Below, piece after piece: positions 44,213-52,189 of a stretch of DNA of 64,000 nucleotides. A program made the translations under genes and the position numbers. Every line of letters begins with the position of its first letter. Positions within the stretch are counted from its first letter, which is position 1. The notes beneath the pieces are model-generated. The model was given only the letters and a program-made list of their open reading frames with translations. It was not told the DNA's origin and made no database searches. The stretch is from a bacterium. GTDB lineage: Bacteria; Planctomycetota; JAFGQW01. The stretch lies in assembly GCA_030426805.1 (NCBI GenBank), contig JAUHXU010000004.1:110792-174791 (forward strand). The letters run 5' to 3'.

Positions 44213-45210
44213 CAGAAGATGTCGAAATCCGCGAGCGTGTAGAACCAGTGTTCGCGGAGCAGACGCGGGTCGAGCTCGTGCGCGAACGGGCGGGCGACCA
44301 TCATGTAGGAGGCGGGCAGGACCCGGAAGCCCCACTGCTGAAACCGGCCGAACCACGTGGACGACGTCGGACAGACGAATGCGACCGCGTGGCGCCCGTG
44401 CGTGCCGTGGAAGCTCCGGACGACGCTCTGGATCGCCTGCCCGGCCTCGTGGTCGTCGGGATCGCAGAGCCAGTCCATCAGCAGTCCGACGTCGTGCCCC
44501 ATCATGCGGGCGCGGCGGTGGACGGCGTAGGCGCGGAGCGTCGCGTCGCCCTCGTCGCGCGCCAGCGTGATGCGATACGCGGCGCCCGGTGCGTCGCGAA
44601 AGCGCCAGTTGAGCACGCGGGCGTCGCGCCGCGCCATGCAGCGATAGCGCGGGGCGAGGCGTTCGTAGAGGGCGGTCACCTCGTCGTCGAACGAGGTCGC
44701 TTCGTGGACGCGGATGCCCGGCGTCGGCGGGCCCGGCTCCCCGTTGGCGACGAGCAACCACTGCTGGCGCAGCATCCAGTAGTCCATGTAGCGGCTGGCG
44801 ATGCGGTGCACGTTGCGATTCGGCAGGCCGTACATCACCGCATCCTGACCGGGGATCCCGTAGGTCGACGCGTAGGCCTGGGCCAGGCGGACGAACAGTC
44901 CGGGGTTTCGCAGTCCGCGCCGCACGGCCGGGTCGGAACAGGAGTCGCAGTTCTGCCCGAACGTCAACCACGCACCGTCGACGCGCACGTCGGCGGGAAC
45001 ACCGCCGTAGTGGCCGACGATCTTCCCTTCGGGGTCGAGTGCGACGAGTCCGTGATAGCCGGCGGGGTTTCCGGCGTACTTCCAGCGCCACCACTCGGCG
45101 GTGAACGCCGGCTGACGGTCGTCGTCGCCGAACGCGGTGGCCATCAGGCGTGCGATCGCCTCGGCGTCGTCGGGCGCCGAGCGGCGGATGAAGAGGCCGG
45201 CCCCGCTCAC
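44212..45210 (-). CDS. GNAT-like acyltransferase (332 aa)
   Basis: GTG start overlapping the ketosynthase stop by 4 nt. IRRSAPDDAEAIARLMATAF and EWWRWKYAGNPAGYHGLVAL, then GKIVGHYGGVPADVRVDG are typical of long GNATs found in cell-surface and natural-product clusters. DPAVRRGLRNPGLFVRLAQA is the acyl-CoA loop region. The second half has an LMDWLCDPDDHEAGQAIQSV segment. It shares its architecture with the next gene, so the two are probably an old duplication. Substrate unknown. Confidence 0.78.
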   Translation of the reverse strand: MSGAGLFIRRSAPDDAEAIARLMATAFGDDDRQPAFTAEWWRWKYAGNPAGYHGLVALDPEGKIVGHYGGVPADVRVDGAWLTFGQNCDSCSDPAVRRGLRNPGLFVRLAQAYASTYGIPGQDAVMYGLPNRNVHRIASRYMDYWMLRQQWLLVANGEPGPPTPGIRVHEATSFDDEVTALYERLAPRYRCMARRDARVLNWRFRDAPGAAYRITLARDEGDATLRAYAVHRRARMMGHDVGLLMDWLCDPDDHEAGQAIQSVVRSFHGTHGRHAVAFVCPTSSTWFGRFQQWGFRVLPASYMMVARPFAHELDPRLLREHWFYTLADFDIF

Positions 45211-46484
45211 GCGTCGCCCCCGGACGTGGTGCGTCGGAAGACGAGGCTCGCGTTCGTGCCGCCGAAGCCGAAGCTGTTCGTCATCGCGGTCGTGATGCCG
45301 GCGCGCTCGACGGGTTCGGTGACGAGGGGCAGTCCGTCGAGTGCGGGATCGCGTTCGACGACGTTGATCGACGGCGCGAGGAAGTCGTGTTCGAGCATCA
45401 GCAGGCAGTGGATCGCCTCGAGCGCACCGGTCGCGCCGAGCGCGTGGCCGCCGAGCGACTTCGTCGACGAGAAGCGGGGGAGCGCGTCGCCGAAGACCTC
45501 GCGCATCGCGGCGATCTCGGTGACGTCGCCGATCGACGTGCTCGTGCCGTGCGTGTTGACGTAGTCGATCGGGGCGTCGAGCGTCGCGGCCGCGAGGCGC
45601 ATGCAGCGCGCCGCGCCCTCGCCGGACGGTGCGACCATGTCGCCCCCGTCGGACGTCGCGCCGTAGCCGACGAGTTCGGCGTAGATCTTCGCGCCGCGGG
45701 CGCGCGCGCGGTCGAGCGCCTCGACGACGACGATCCCCGCGCCGGCCGCGATCACGAAGCCGTCGCGCTGTCGGTCGTACGGGCGCGAGGCGTGTTCGGG
45801 CGTCGCGTTGAAGTGCGTCGACAGCGCGCCCATCGCATCGAATCGGCTCGCGATGCTCCAATCCTGCTCTTCCGCGCCGCCCGCGAACACGACGTCCTGC
45901 TTGCCCCACTGCACCTGTTCCATCGCAGCGCCGATGCAGTGCGCGCTCGACGCGCATGCGGACGTGATCGAGTAGCTCGTGCCGCGGATGCCGAACGACG
46001 TCGCGAGGCACGCGGACACGTTGCTTCCCATCGTGCGTGGGGCCATGTAGGGGCTCACGCGACGCAGGCCCCCGCGCCGGAGCGCGTCGGCGCTCTCGAT
46101 GATGTTCGCGTCGGACGATCCCCCGGCGGCGACGATCAGACCGATCCGCGGATCGGACAGGGCGTTCGCCTCGAGGTCGGCGTCGGTGATCGCCTCTAGC
46201 ATCGCGATCCACGCGTGGGCGGCCGCGTCGGACATGAAGCGGCGAGCACGACGGTCGAGGTGCTCGGCCACATCCACGTCGACGACGCCCGCGACGTGCG
46301 ATCGCAGGCCCATCGCGCGGTAGGTGTCGTTGAACACGATGCCCGAGCGACCGGCGCGCAGCGAGGAGAGGATCGCGGGGGCGGTGTTGCCGAGGCAGGA
46401 AACCGCACCGATGCCGGTGACGACGACGCGTCGTGGGCCCGCGTCGCGGGAGGTGTCGTGGGGCGTTCCCCGCTCGGTCGTCAT
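45207..46484 (-). CDS. 3-oxoacyl-ACP synthase of FabB (KAS I) type
   Basis: 425 aa. Active-site residues Cys177 (ITSACASSAHCIG), His312 (VNTHGTSTSIGD), Lys342 and His347 (TKSLGGHALGATG) are each offset by exactly 14 from E. coli FabB Cys163, His298, Lys328 and His333. Long stretches such as FDAMGALSTHFNATPEHASR and SDGGDMVAPSGEG are FabB-like, not FabF-like. It condenses an acyl thioester with malonyl-ACP. No ACP, FabA or malonyltransferase gene is beside it. It is coupled to the ligase gene upstream (ATGA overlap). Confidence 0.93.
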   Translation of the reverse strand: MTTERGTPHDTSRDAGPRRVVVTGIGAVSCLGNTAPAILSSLRAGRSGIVFNDTYRAMGLRSHVAGVVDVDVAEHLDRRARRFMSDAAAHAWIAMLEAITDADLEANALSDPRIGLIVAAGGSSDANIIESADALRRGGLRRVSPYMAPRTMGSNVSACLATSFGIRGTSYSITSACASSAHCIGAAMEQVQWGKQDVVFAGGAEEQDWSIASRFDAMGALSTHFNATPEHASRPYDRQRDGFVIAAGAGIVVVEALDRARARGAKIYAELVGYGATSDGGDMVAPSGEGAARCMRLAAATLDAPIDYVNTHGTSTSIGDVTEIAAMREVFGDALPRFSSTKSLGGHALGATGALEAIHCLLMLEHDFLAPSINVVERDPALDGLPLVTEPVERAGITTAMTNSFGFGGTNASLVFRRTTSGGDA

Positions 46485-47986
46485 CGGCCGATGGCAGCCG
46501 TCGGCAGCTTCTCGACGATGTGGACGCGGCGCGGAACCTTGTAGTCGGCGAGGCGTGCCTGGCAAAACGCGATGACGTCGGCTTCGTCGGCCGCGTCGCG
46601 GACCGTCACCGCGGCGATGACCCGGTCTCGGCCGTGCGGATCCCTCGAGGTGCCGACGGTGCTCTCGACGACGGCGGGGTGGGATCGCAGCACCCGTGCC
46701 ACTTCCTCGGCGGGGACTTTCCAGCCGCCGACGTTGATGACGTCGCGGCGCGAACCGTCGAGGTGGAGGTAGCCGTCGGCGTCGAGAAACCCGAGGTCAC
46801 CCGTGAAGTAGCGGCCGTCGCGAAAGCCGCCGACACACGGGTCGGCGTCGTCGTGCACATAGCCCGCCGCGGTCGCCGCGCCGCGGATGACGACTTCGCC
46901 CCGCGCTCCCGTCGGCACGGCCGCGCCGTCGTCATCGACGACCTCGACGACGACGTTGTTCATCGCGCGACCCACGGATCCCGGCCGAACCGCGATCGCC
47001 GATGGGGCGAGCAGCGTGATGCCACCGGTTTCCGACGACCCGTAGTGGGGGCAGACGGATGCACCGAAGCGCTCGCGGAATGCGTCGGCCCAGGAGCGCG
47101 GCAGCGGCGCGGTGCTCGAGAGAATCCGACGGACCGCCGAGAGGTCCGGCACCGGATCGCTTCGCGTCCGCGTGAGGAGGCGGACCATCTCGGGCACGCC
47201 GAGAAAGATCGACACGCGTCCGCTCGCGAGTTCCGTCAGGACCGCCTTTGGCGAGAAGCCGTCGTGAACGACGAGCGCCGTACCCGCGAACACCATCGGC
47301 AGGACGCCGAGATCGAACCCGTAGGAGTGCGAGAGCGGCACGGGCGCGAGCGTGGTGTCGGTCGGGCCGAGTCCGAGCGTGTCGATCGTGTTGGCGGCCG
47401 CCGCGCGGACGTTGGCGGCGGTCCAGAGCACCGCTTTCGGCGCGCCGGTGGTGCCGGAGCTGCACTTGATCAGCGCGGGGGGCGAGCCCGGGTCGGGCAG
47501 GCCGAAACGCGCTTCGACGTCGAGCGCGGAGGGGAGCTGCCGCGGTCGCACGCGAAGCAGGCGGAGCACGCGGTCGCTGCCCGGCACCGAGATGTCGTGT
47601 TCGTCGGCGACGTCCATGAGGCCGGCTACGCGGTCCGCGTCGCCCGGTTCGACGACGATCGACTGCGGCCGGACACTCGTGCAGATCGCTCGGAGTTCGG
47701 ACGCCTTGTAGCGGGTCGACGCGAGCGCAGCGACGGCCGGAAGCCGCATCACCGCGAGGCAGGTCGCGACGAACTCGACCGAGTTCGGGAGGATCACGAG
47801 GACGACGTCGTGCGCACCGACACCGACCCGCCGCATCGCCTCCGCGACCGACGACGCCTGCTGCGCGAGCCGTTCGCGCGAGACGGTCGTGTCCGCCGTG
47901 GCGATCGCGAGCGCGGACGCATCGGCCGCGACGGTTCGCTCGAAGGTGCGCCAGATGACGGCGGTGTCGCTCGAGGCCAGGGTCAT
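46481..47986 (-). CDS. AMP-forming acyl-activating ligase (ANL superfamily)
   Basis: 501 aa from the ATG at 47986; the frame opens further upstream, but that region carries the promoter. ANL motifs: ALIKCSSGTTGAPKAVLW (P-loop-like A3), HYGSSETGGITLL (A5), YFTGDLGFLDADGYLHLDGS (A7) and RRDVINVGGWKVPAEEVARVL (A8). The last residues LPTAAIGR align with the A10 motif, where an Arg stands at the usual catalytic Lys and the protein ends. Activates an unknown carboxylic acid for the ketosynthase encoded next. Confidence 0.88.
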   Translation of the reverse strand: MTLASSDTAVIWRTFERTVAADASALAIATADTTVSRERLAQQASSVAEAMRRVGVGAHDVVLVILPNSVEFVATCLAVMRLPAVAALASTRYKASELRAICTSVRPQSIVVEPGDADRVAGLMDVADEHDISVPGSDRVLRLLRVRPRQLPSALDVEARFGLPDPGSPPALIKCSSGTTGAPKAVLWTAANVRAAAANTIDTLGLGPTDTTLAPVPLSHSYGFDLGVLPMVFAGTALVVHDGFSPKAVLTELASGRVSIFLGVPEMVRLLTRTRSDPVPDLSAVRRILSSTAPLPRSWADAFRERFGASVCPHYGSSETGGITLLAPSAIAVRPGSVGRAMNNVVVEVVDDDGAAVPTGARGEVVIRGAATAAGYVHDDADPCVGGFRDGRYFTGDLGFLDADGYLHLDGSRRDVINVGGWKVPAEEVARVLRSHPAVVESTVGTSRDPHGRDRVIAAVTVRDAADEADVIAFCQARLADYKVPRRVHIVEKLPTAAIGR

Positions 47987-48060
47987 CGACGAGTTCCGTG
48001 CCGGATTGGGTGCCAGGGAGTCCACGAGTCGTGCGGGGTGTGCACCGTTGACGCGGCTCC

Positions 48061-48089
48061 ATTCTGCACGCGTTTGTCGGTTGACACAA
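48061..48089 (-). promoter_or_regulatory. promoter of the ligase/ketosynthase operon
   Basis: On the minus strand: TTGTGT, 17 bp, CAGAAT. It shares -35 bases with the divergent promoter of the methyltransferase gene. Confidence 0.5.
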
Positions 48090-48109
48090 CGGCGCCGCAC
48101 TTCGAGGAT
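48081..48109 (+). promoter_or_regulatory. promoter of the methyltransferase gene
   Basis: TTGACA (perfect -35), 17 bp, GAGGAT. It overlaps the divergent operon promoter. Confidence 0.5.
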
Positions 48110-48141
48110 CGGCGGGGCGGGGCAGCACGGCGACTGCGACA

Positions 48142-48858
48142 ATGGACGAGACTCGACACGGGATGAAATCCTCGGCGGGACGGGTGAAGGCGCTCTACGC
48201 CGGCACACTGCCTCCGGCGTACGACGACCGCGGCTCGCTGCCGGGGCGGCTCGTTCGTCGTGTGAAGATGGTCACGGGCCGCGTACTCTACGACTTCGAC
48301 GCCCAGGTGCGTGATGCGATTCAGGTCGCGCTCCTCTCGCGGGGCGATCGCGTCGTCGTGTTCTGCTGCGGAACCGGCCGCGAGTTCGCCGCCATCCAGG
48401 AACGAATCGGCCCCGAGGGGGCGATCGTCGGCGTCGACTTCTCGGCCGCGATGCTCGCGCGGGCCCGGCAGTGCGTGGAACGGGAACAGTGGACCAACGT
48501 TGCGCTCGTGCAGGGAGACGCCACCGAGTTCGTGTGGCGAGGCGGCCCGCCGTTCGATGCCGCGGTCTGCACGTTGGGCATGTCGATCATTCCGGACTGG
48601 CCGGCGGCGTGGCGAAACCTACTCGCCTCGGTCAAAGGCGGAGGCGCCGTCGTCGTCGGCGATCTGCTGACCGCGACGGGAAGCCGCGCCCTGTTGAACC
48701 CCGTCCTCGCGTGGTGGACCCGACCGTACGGCGGGTCCCGCCAAGGCCACGCCAACGCCCGCACACTGTTCGACCGCATGGCGACCGACCTCGACAACGT
48801 CGAGACCCGCACCTACGGCCACGGGACCTACGCGTATTGCGTCGGGCGCAAGCGGTAG
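48142..48858 (+). CDS. class I SAM-dependent methyltransferase
   Basis: 238 aa. SAM-binding motif I is VVVFCCGTGREFAAIQ; motif II is IVGVDFSAAMLARARQC; then VQGDATEF and DAAVCTLGMSIIPDW. The pattern is UbiE/Methyltransf_11-like. An N-terminal helix (VKALYAGTLPPAYDDRG) resembles those of lipid/quinone methyltransferases. It is divergent from the ligase/ketosynthase operon and could modify its product. No experimental basis for that link. Confidence 0.85.
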   Translation: MDETRHGMKSSAGRVKALYAGTLPPAYDDRGSLPGRLVRRVKMVTGRVLYDFDAQVRDAIQVALLSRGDRVVVFCCGTGREFAAIQERIGPEGAIVGVDFSAAMLARARQCVEREQWTNVALVQGDATEFVWRGGPPFDAAVCTLGMSIIPDWPAAWRNLLASVKGGGAVVVGDLLTATGSRALLNPVLAWWTRPYGGSRQGHANARTLFDRMATDLDNVETRTYGHGTYAYCVGRKR

Positions 48859-48908
48859 GCGTGGCGGATGCGCGCCACGAGGTTGACGTGACCGGAAGAC
48901 GGAGGCCG

Positions 48909-49400
48909 ATGAGCACGGCAAGAACAGGGATCGCGATCGCCGCGCTCTCCTTGGTCCTGTCGGCTTGCCACGCAGGCACGAAAGAGCCCGTGGCGCCGGT
49001 GGCGGCGCCGGAGCACGCGGCGGGGGTGCCGACAAAGCACCGCGACGTGCTTCGGATCGAGCTGACCCATCGAGGGCCCTACGGGCGCATGACGTGCCGG
49101 GTGAATGGTGTGTGCATGGGTGCGGTCTACTTCCCCCCCGGACATGTGCCCACGGACGACCCCAAGCGCGGCCTTGCGCGGATGGAGAAGCGCGTGGCCC
49201 TCCTGTGCGGCGTTCTCGACTACACACCGCACGTCAAGTTCGTCGTGGGGGACGAGGTCCCCGGCGAATGTACCGGCCTCGTCATAGACCGGTGCATACG
49301 CCTTGGACTCACGTCGTTCACGTTTGAACGCCGCCCGGACAACCCGTGGAAACCGGGTGAAGAGGTGATCCCGGAGCCCCCGGATGACGAGCGCCGTTAG
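48909..49400 (+). CDS. small lipoprotein of unknown function
   Basis: 163 aa. Signal MSTARTGIAIAALSLVLSAC with a strong lipobox (LSAC, Cys20). Mature part: a Val/Ala/Pro linker, then VLRIELTHRGPYGRMTCRVNG and KHVALLCGVLDYTPHVKFVV-like strands. Four Cys in the mature part could pair. The C-terminus is Pro/Glu/Asp-rich. No family recognised. It follows the methyltransferase by 50 nt. Confidence 0.7.
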   Translation: MSTARTGIAIAALSLVLSACHAGTKEPVAPVAAPEHAAGVPTKHRDVLRIELTHRGPYGRMTCRVNGVCMGAVYFPPGHVPTDDPKRGLARMEKRVALLCGVLDYTPHVKFVVGDEVPGECTGLVIDRCIRLGLTSFTFERRPDNPWKPGEEVIPEPPDDERR

Positions 49401-49541
49401 AGCCCCATCGCAATCGTCGGAGTGGGTGGCGAAACGCCGAAAGCCGTGCCGGCAAACTGGCCGTCGAACCCAACCCGGAGAGGCGCGCTTGTTCGAAGCG
49501 CCAAGTCGTTGCGCGGCGACTGAATCCGGCAAGGACGAAGT

Positions 49542-49618
49542 TGGTCGGGGCGACTGGATTCGAACCAGCGACCCCGTGCTCCCAAAGCACGTGCGCTACC
49601 AGACTGCGCCACGCCCCG
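49542..49618 (-). tRNA. tRNA-Pro (anticodon TGG)
   Basis: A 77-nt cloverleaf including encoded CCA. Acceptor CGGGGCG / CGCCCCG, discriminator A. D-arm GCGCAGTCTGGTAGCGC, anticodon stem CGTGC/GCACG with loop TTTGGGA (anticodon TGG), and T-arm with GGTTCGAATCC. All stems pair. No integrase or duplicated 3' end was noticed nearby. Confidence 0.95.
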
Positions 49619-49654
49619 ACGGGGTCGACGGCCGGCGGAGCGGACGTCGGCGCA

Positions 49655-49683
49655 ATGATACGTCGCGGCGAGCGGGGCAACAA
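49655..49683 (-). promoter_or_regulatory. tRNA-Pro promoter
   Basis: On the minus strand: TTGTTG, 17 bp, TATCAT. It lies in the gap between the upstream membrane gene stop and the tRNA. Confidence 0.6.
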
Positions 49684-49685
49684 GG

Positions 49686-50306
49686 TCAGGCTCGTCGGTC
49701 GGACTCGGCGGCCCACGACGACTCGATCCGTCGAAGCGCGGCGAGCCAGAACGCGCCGGCGAGGAAGCCGATCGCGAGCACCACGTTGACGATCAGCACC
49801 GTTCGGTCGGTGCCCGGGAACAGTGGGTTGGCGTCAGGGCGGGAGGCGATGAGCGCGTTCAACCCGCACGCGGCAGCAACGAGTACCCACACGGCCGGCT
49901 CCGGACGCGGCAGCGCGACCGCGAGCACCGCGACCGGGATGCCGAGCAGCGCTGCGCCGACGTGCAGGAGTGGCGGCCAGACGAGCCACCCGACGACGAA
50001 CATCGCGAGGAACGTGGCGCCGATCGACCACGCGAGTCGTCCGGACTCGGCGAACGAGCGCAAGGCCGGCTCGAAGAAGAGCAACACGACCGCCGCGCCG
50101 AGGCCGATCAGGATCGCGGAGAACGGGTAGTAGAACCCCTGGTCGACGAAGAGCGCGAGCGCGAACAGCGTTGCCGCGACGAGGCAGAGTGCGCGCAGCG
50201 CGTGCGTGAGGCGGCTCGTCTTCGGCTTGCGCGTGCGCCGGCCGTGTGCGCTCCACGCATCGTATTCGCGCGGCACGTACGGCTTCTCGTGGAGCTTTCG
50301 ACCCAT
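49686..50306 (-). CDS. multi-pass membrane protein of unknown function
   Basis: 206 aa. A basic N-terminus (GRKLHEKPYVPREYDAWSAH; RRTRKPKTSR) precedes ~6 hydrophobic helices (AATLFALALFV; AILIGLGAAVVLLFF; AMFVVGWLVW; LLGIPVAVLAVALP; VLVAAACGLNALIA; VLIVNVVLAIGFLAGAFWLAAL). No motif or family recognised. The start ATG lacks a strong ribosome site. It lies upstream of the tRNA gene on the same strand. Confidence 0.7.
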   Translation of the reverse strand: MGRKLHEKPYVPREYDAWSAHGRRTRKPKTSRLTHALRALCLVAATLFALALFVDQGFYYPFSAILIGLGAAVVLLFFEPALRSFAESGRLAWSIGATFLAMFVVGWLVWPPLLHVGAALLGIPVAVLAVALPRPEPAVWVLVAAACGLNALIASRPDANPLFPGTDRTVLIVNVVLAIGFLAGAFWLAALRRIESSWAAESDRRA

Positions 50307-50362
50307 GCGGGACAGCGTAGCGCGGTCCCGTGCACCGATGCAAGGCAAGGCAACGCGGTCGA

Positions 50363-51535
50363 TCAGCGACCGAGGAACGCGGCGACGTCGGCCGGTGTCG
50401 CGGTGTCGAGGTCGAGCGTCCCGACGACCTTTCCCTCGCGGTCGTAGCGGTCGAGCCGGTTCGTGGACTGGTCCGGGATCGCGTAGTGGCGGCAGTCGTC
50501 GAGCGCGTCGCCGCTCGTGCCGAAGAGCGTGTCCAGCCGCTTTGCGCTGCCCGCGCGGAAGCGGAGCACGACGAGCGGACGGCCCGGTTCGCGTGCGAGT
50601 TCCGAGGCCGGGCGGCGCAAGCCGTGGAACACGTAGCCACCGAAGCGAACGGCGATCCAGTTGCCCGGGGCGATCGCCTCGCGGCTGCCGCGTCCGATCG
50701 CGTCCACCCACCGGTCGATGCCCAGTCCCTCGTGGCGCACCCGAACCGTGTAGCGTCGGAACGCGCGCCAGTTGCCGCCCGCGTCCTCGACGATCATCCG
50801 ACCCGGCGTCTCGAACCGCGGCATGCCGAATTTCTCGTTGAACACCAACGGCGCCATCGAGTCGGCGACGATCGGCATGCCGAGTATCGTGCGGCGCTCC
50901 CCGAAGGTCCCGTCCGTCTCCGTCGCGAGGTCGAACTCGAGTCGCCCCTTCTCGGTCACGACTTCGCGATCGCCGCGGGTGACCCGCCACTCCTCACCCT
51001 CGCGCACCGCGCGCGCGCCGACGTGCTGCAGGAACCACGCTCCGATCGACAGCACGCGAAACGGCGCCCGGTCGAGGATCACGTCGCCGGGGACGCGACG
51101 CTTCTCGTCGAGCGAGAACACGAACCGGTGGCGTGCATGGGGATGGCGTTCGCGCGCCGTCGACAGCACCGCGTCGAACCCGTCGCCGACGAAGACCTCG
51201 CCACCGGCGACACACACCGCCGCGCCCGGTGCCGCCCGCGCAAACCGCTCCGCCTTGCTCGCGGCCTCGAGCGCGCGCTCGTTGTGTCGACGCTCGGCAT
51301 CGACGTCCGGCGCTGCGACTCGATCGGTGCGCGCGGCTCGCTCTTCGTTCGGTGCGAACACGAGCGCGCCGAGGATCAACGCAGCGGCGACGCCGGCGGC
51401 GATCATCGCGATGCGCGGCGAGCGCGTCGGGGACGTCGTGGCGAGCGCGTCGGTGATCCAGCGTTCGCGCAGCGTGTGCGATGCGCGCCCGGCGGACACG
51501 GCGTCACGCAACGCTCGGTCGAAAGCGTCGTTCAT
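50363..51535 (-). CDS. membrane-anchored partner of an ECF sigma factor (putative anti-sigma)
   Basis: 390 aa whose ATG overlaps the sigma-factor stop by 4 nt. Residues 1-~40 are cytoplasmic, one TM helix follows (IAMIAAGVAAALILGALVF), and ~330 residues are outside. A short acidic/helical N-terminus next to an ECF sigma gene is the usual anti-sigma layout, but no Zn-binding HxxxCxxC motif is present. The outer domain has beta-strands (VRFGGYVFHGLRRP; PLVVLRFRAGS) and no known fold. Its role as anti-sigma factor is inference from position. Confidence 0.65.
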   Translation of the reverse strand: MNDAFDRALRDAVSAGRASHTLRERWITDALATTSPTRSPRIAMIAAGVAAALILGALVFAPNEERAARTDRVAAPDVDAERRHNERALEAASKAERFARAAPGAAVCVAGGEVFVGDGFDAVLSTARERHPHARHRFVFSLDEKRRVPGDVILDRAPFRVLSIGAWFLQHVGARAVREGEEWRVTRGDREVVTEKGRLEFDLATETDGTFGERRTILGMPIVADSMAPLVFNEKFGMPRFETPGRMIVEDAGGNWRAFRRYTVRVRHEGLGIDRWVDAIGRGSREAIAPGNWIAVRFGGYVFHGLRRPASELAREPGRPLVVLRFRAGSAKRLDTLFGTSGDALDDCRHYAIPDQSTNRLDRYDREGKVVGTLDLDTATPADVAAFLGR

Positions 51536-52065
51536 CGGTCGTCTCCTCGGAAAGTCGCGCGGAGGATCGCGCGGGCACGGTCGATCCGTCGGCTCACGGT
51601 CGCGAGACCGACGTCGAGGATCGCGGCGACGTCGCGGTAGGAGAGCCCCTCCGCGACGTGCAGCAGCAGCGGTTCGCGCAAGCGCGGGTCGAGTGCGGCG
51701 ACCGCGGCATCCAGTGCGGCGACGCGTTCGACCGCGATCAGCGTGTCGACCGGACCGCGCACGGAGGAGGGTGCGTCGACCGGTGCGGCCGGGGCCCGGA
51801 CCTGCTCGTTGCGTCGGACGTTGGCGGCGGCGCGCACGACGATCCGTCGAAACCACGCGGCGATGCGGGTCGGGTCGTCCAGCTGATCGATGCCGCGTGC
51901 GAGCCGGGTCAGGGCGTCGGCCGCCGCGGTCTCCGCGGCGTGGGTGTCGCCGAGTTGCGCGCGGGCGATCGCATCCGCGACACCGGCACATTCGCGCAGC
52001 AACGCCTCCAGCGCGGTCCGGTCACCGCGCCGCGCCCGGCGCGCGAGGTCGATCGCTCGTTCCAT
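51532..52065 (-). CDS. ECF-type RNA polymerase sigma factor
   Basis: 177 aa. Region 2 is around ADALTRLARGIDQLDDPTRI and AWFRRIVVRAAANVRR. Region 4 is a helix-turn-helix: LDPRLREPLLLHVAEGLSYR, DVAAILDVGLATVSRRIDRA. Regions 1.1 and 3 are missing, as expected of ECF factors. It is the first gene of a two-gene operon with the membrane partner and is divergent from purD. Its target promoters are unknown. Confidence 0.88.
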   Translation of the reverse strand: MERAIDLARRARRGDRTALEALLRECAGVADAIARAQLGDTHAAETAAADALTRLARGIDQLDDPTRIAAWFRRIVVRAAANVRRNEQVRAPAAPVDAPSSVRGPVDTLIAVERVAALDAAVAALDPRLREPLLLHVAEGLSYRDVAAILDVGLATVSRRIDRARAILRATFRGDDR

Positions 52066-52100
52066 CACGCCCAAGATGACCCGGCGCGGCGGCTTCCGTT

Positions 52101-52120
52101 CCGCGGGATCGCGGGTTTTT
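52101..52120 (+). terminator. terminator-like hairpin between sigma gene and purD
   Basis: CCGCG, loop GGAT, CGCGG, G, five T on the plus strand, 70 nt upstream of purD. No plus-strand gene precedes it, so it may be a leader structure or may stop antisense transcription. Confidence 0.4.
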
Positions 52121-52189
52121 CTGATCGCCCGGCCGGCGACGGGTCGGACGCATACTATCCTTCCCCCGGTCAGCGCGAAGGAGGTCCGT

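Noticed and set aside
47987..48208. N-terminal extension of the ligase to 48208
   Set aside because: The region holds both divergent promoters and translates to an Arg/Pro-rich stretch; 47986 fits family N-termini better.
43190..48858. Type I polyketide or non-ribosomal peptide cluster
   Set aside because: No ACP, PCP, AT, condensation or reductase domains; genes are single-function.
49542..49618. Integration site of a genomic island at the tRNA gene
   Set aside because: No integrase, no repeated tRNA 3' end noticed and no change in base composition around it.
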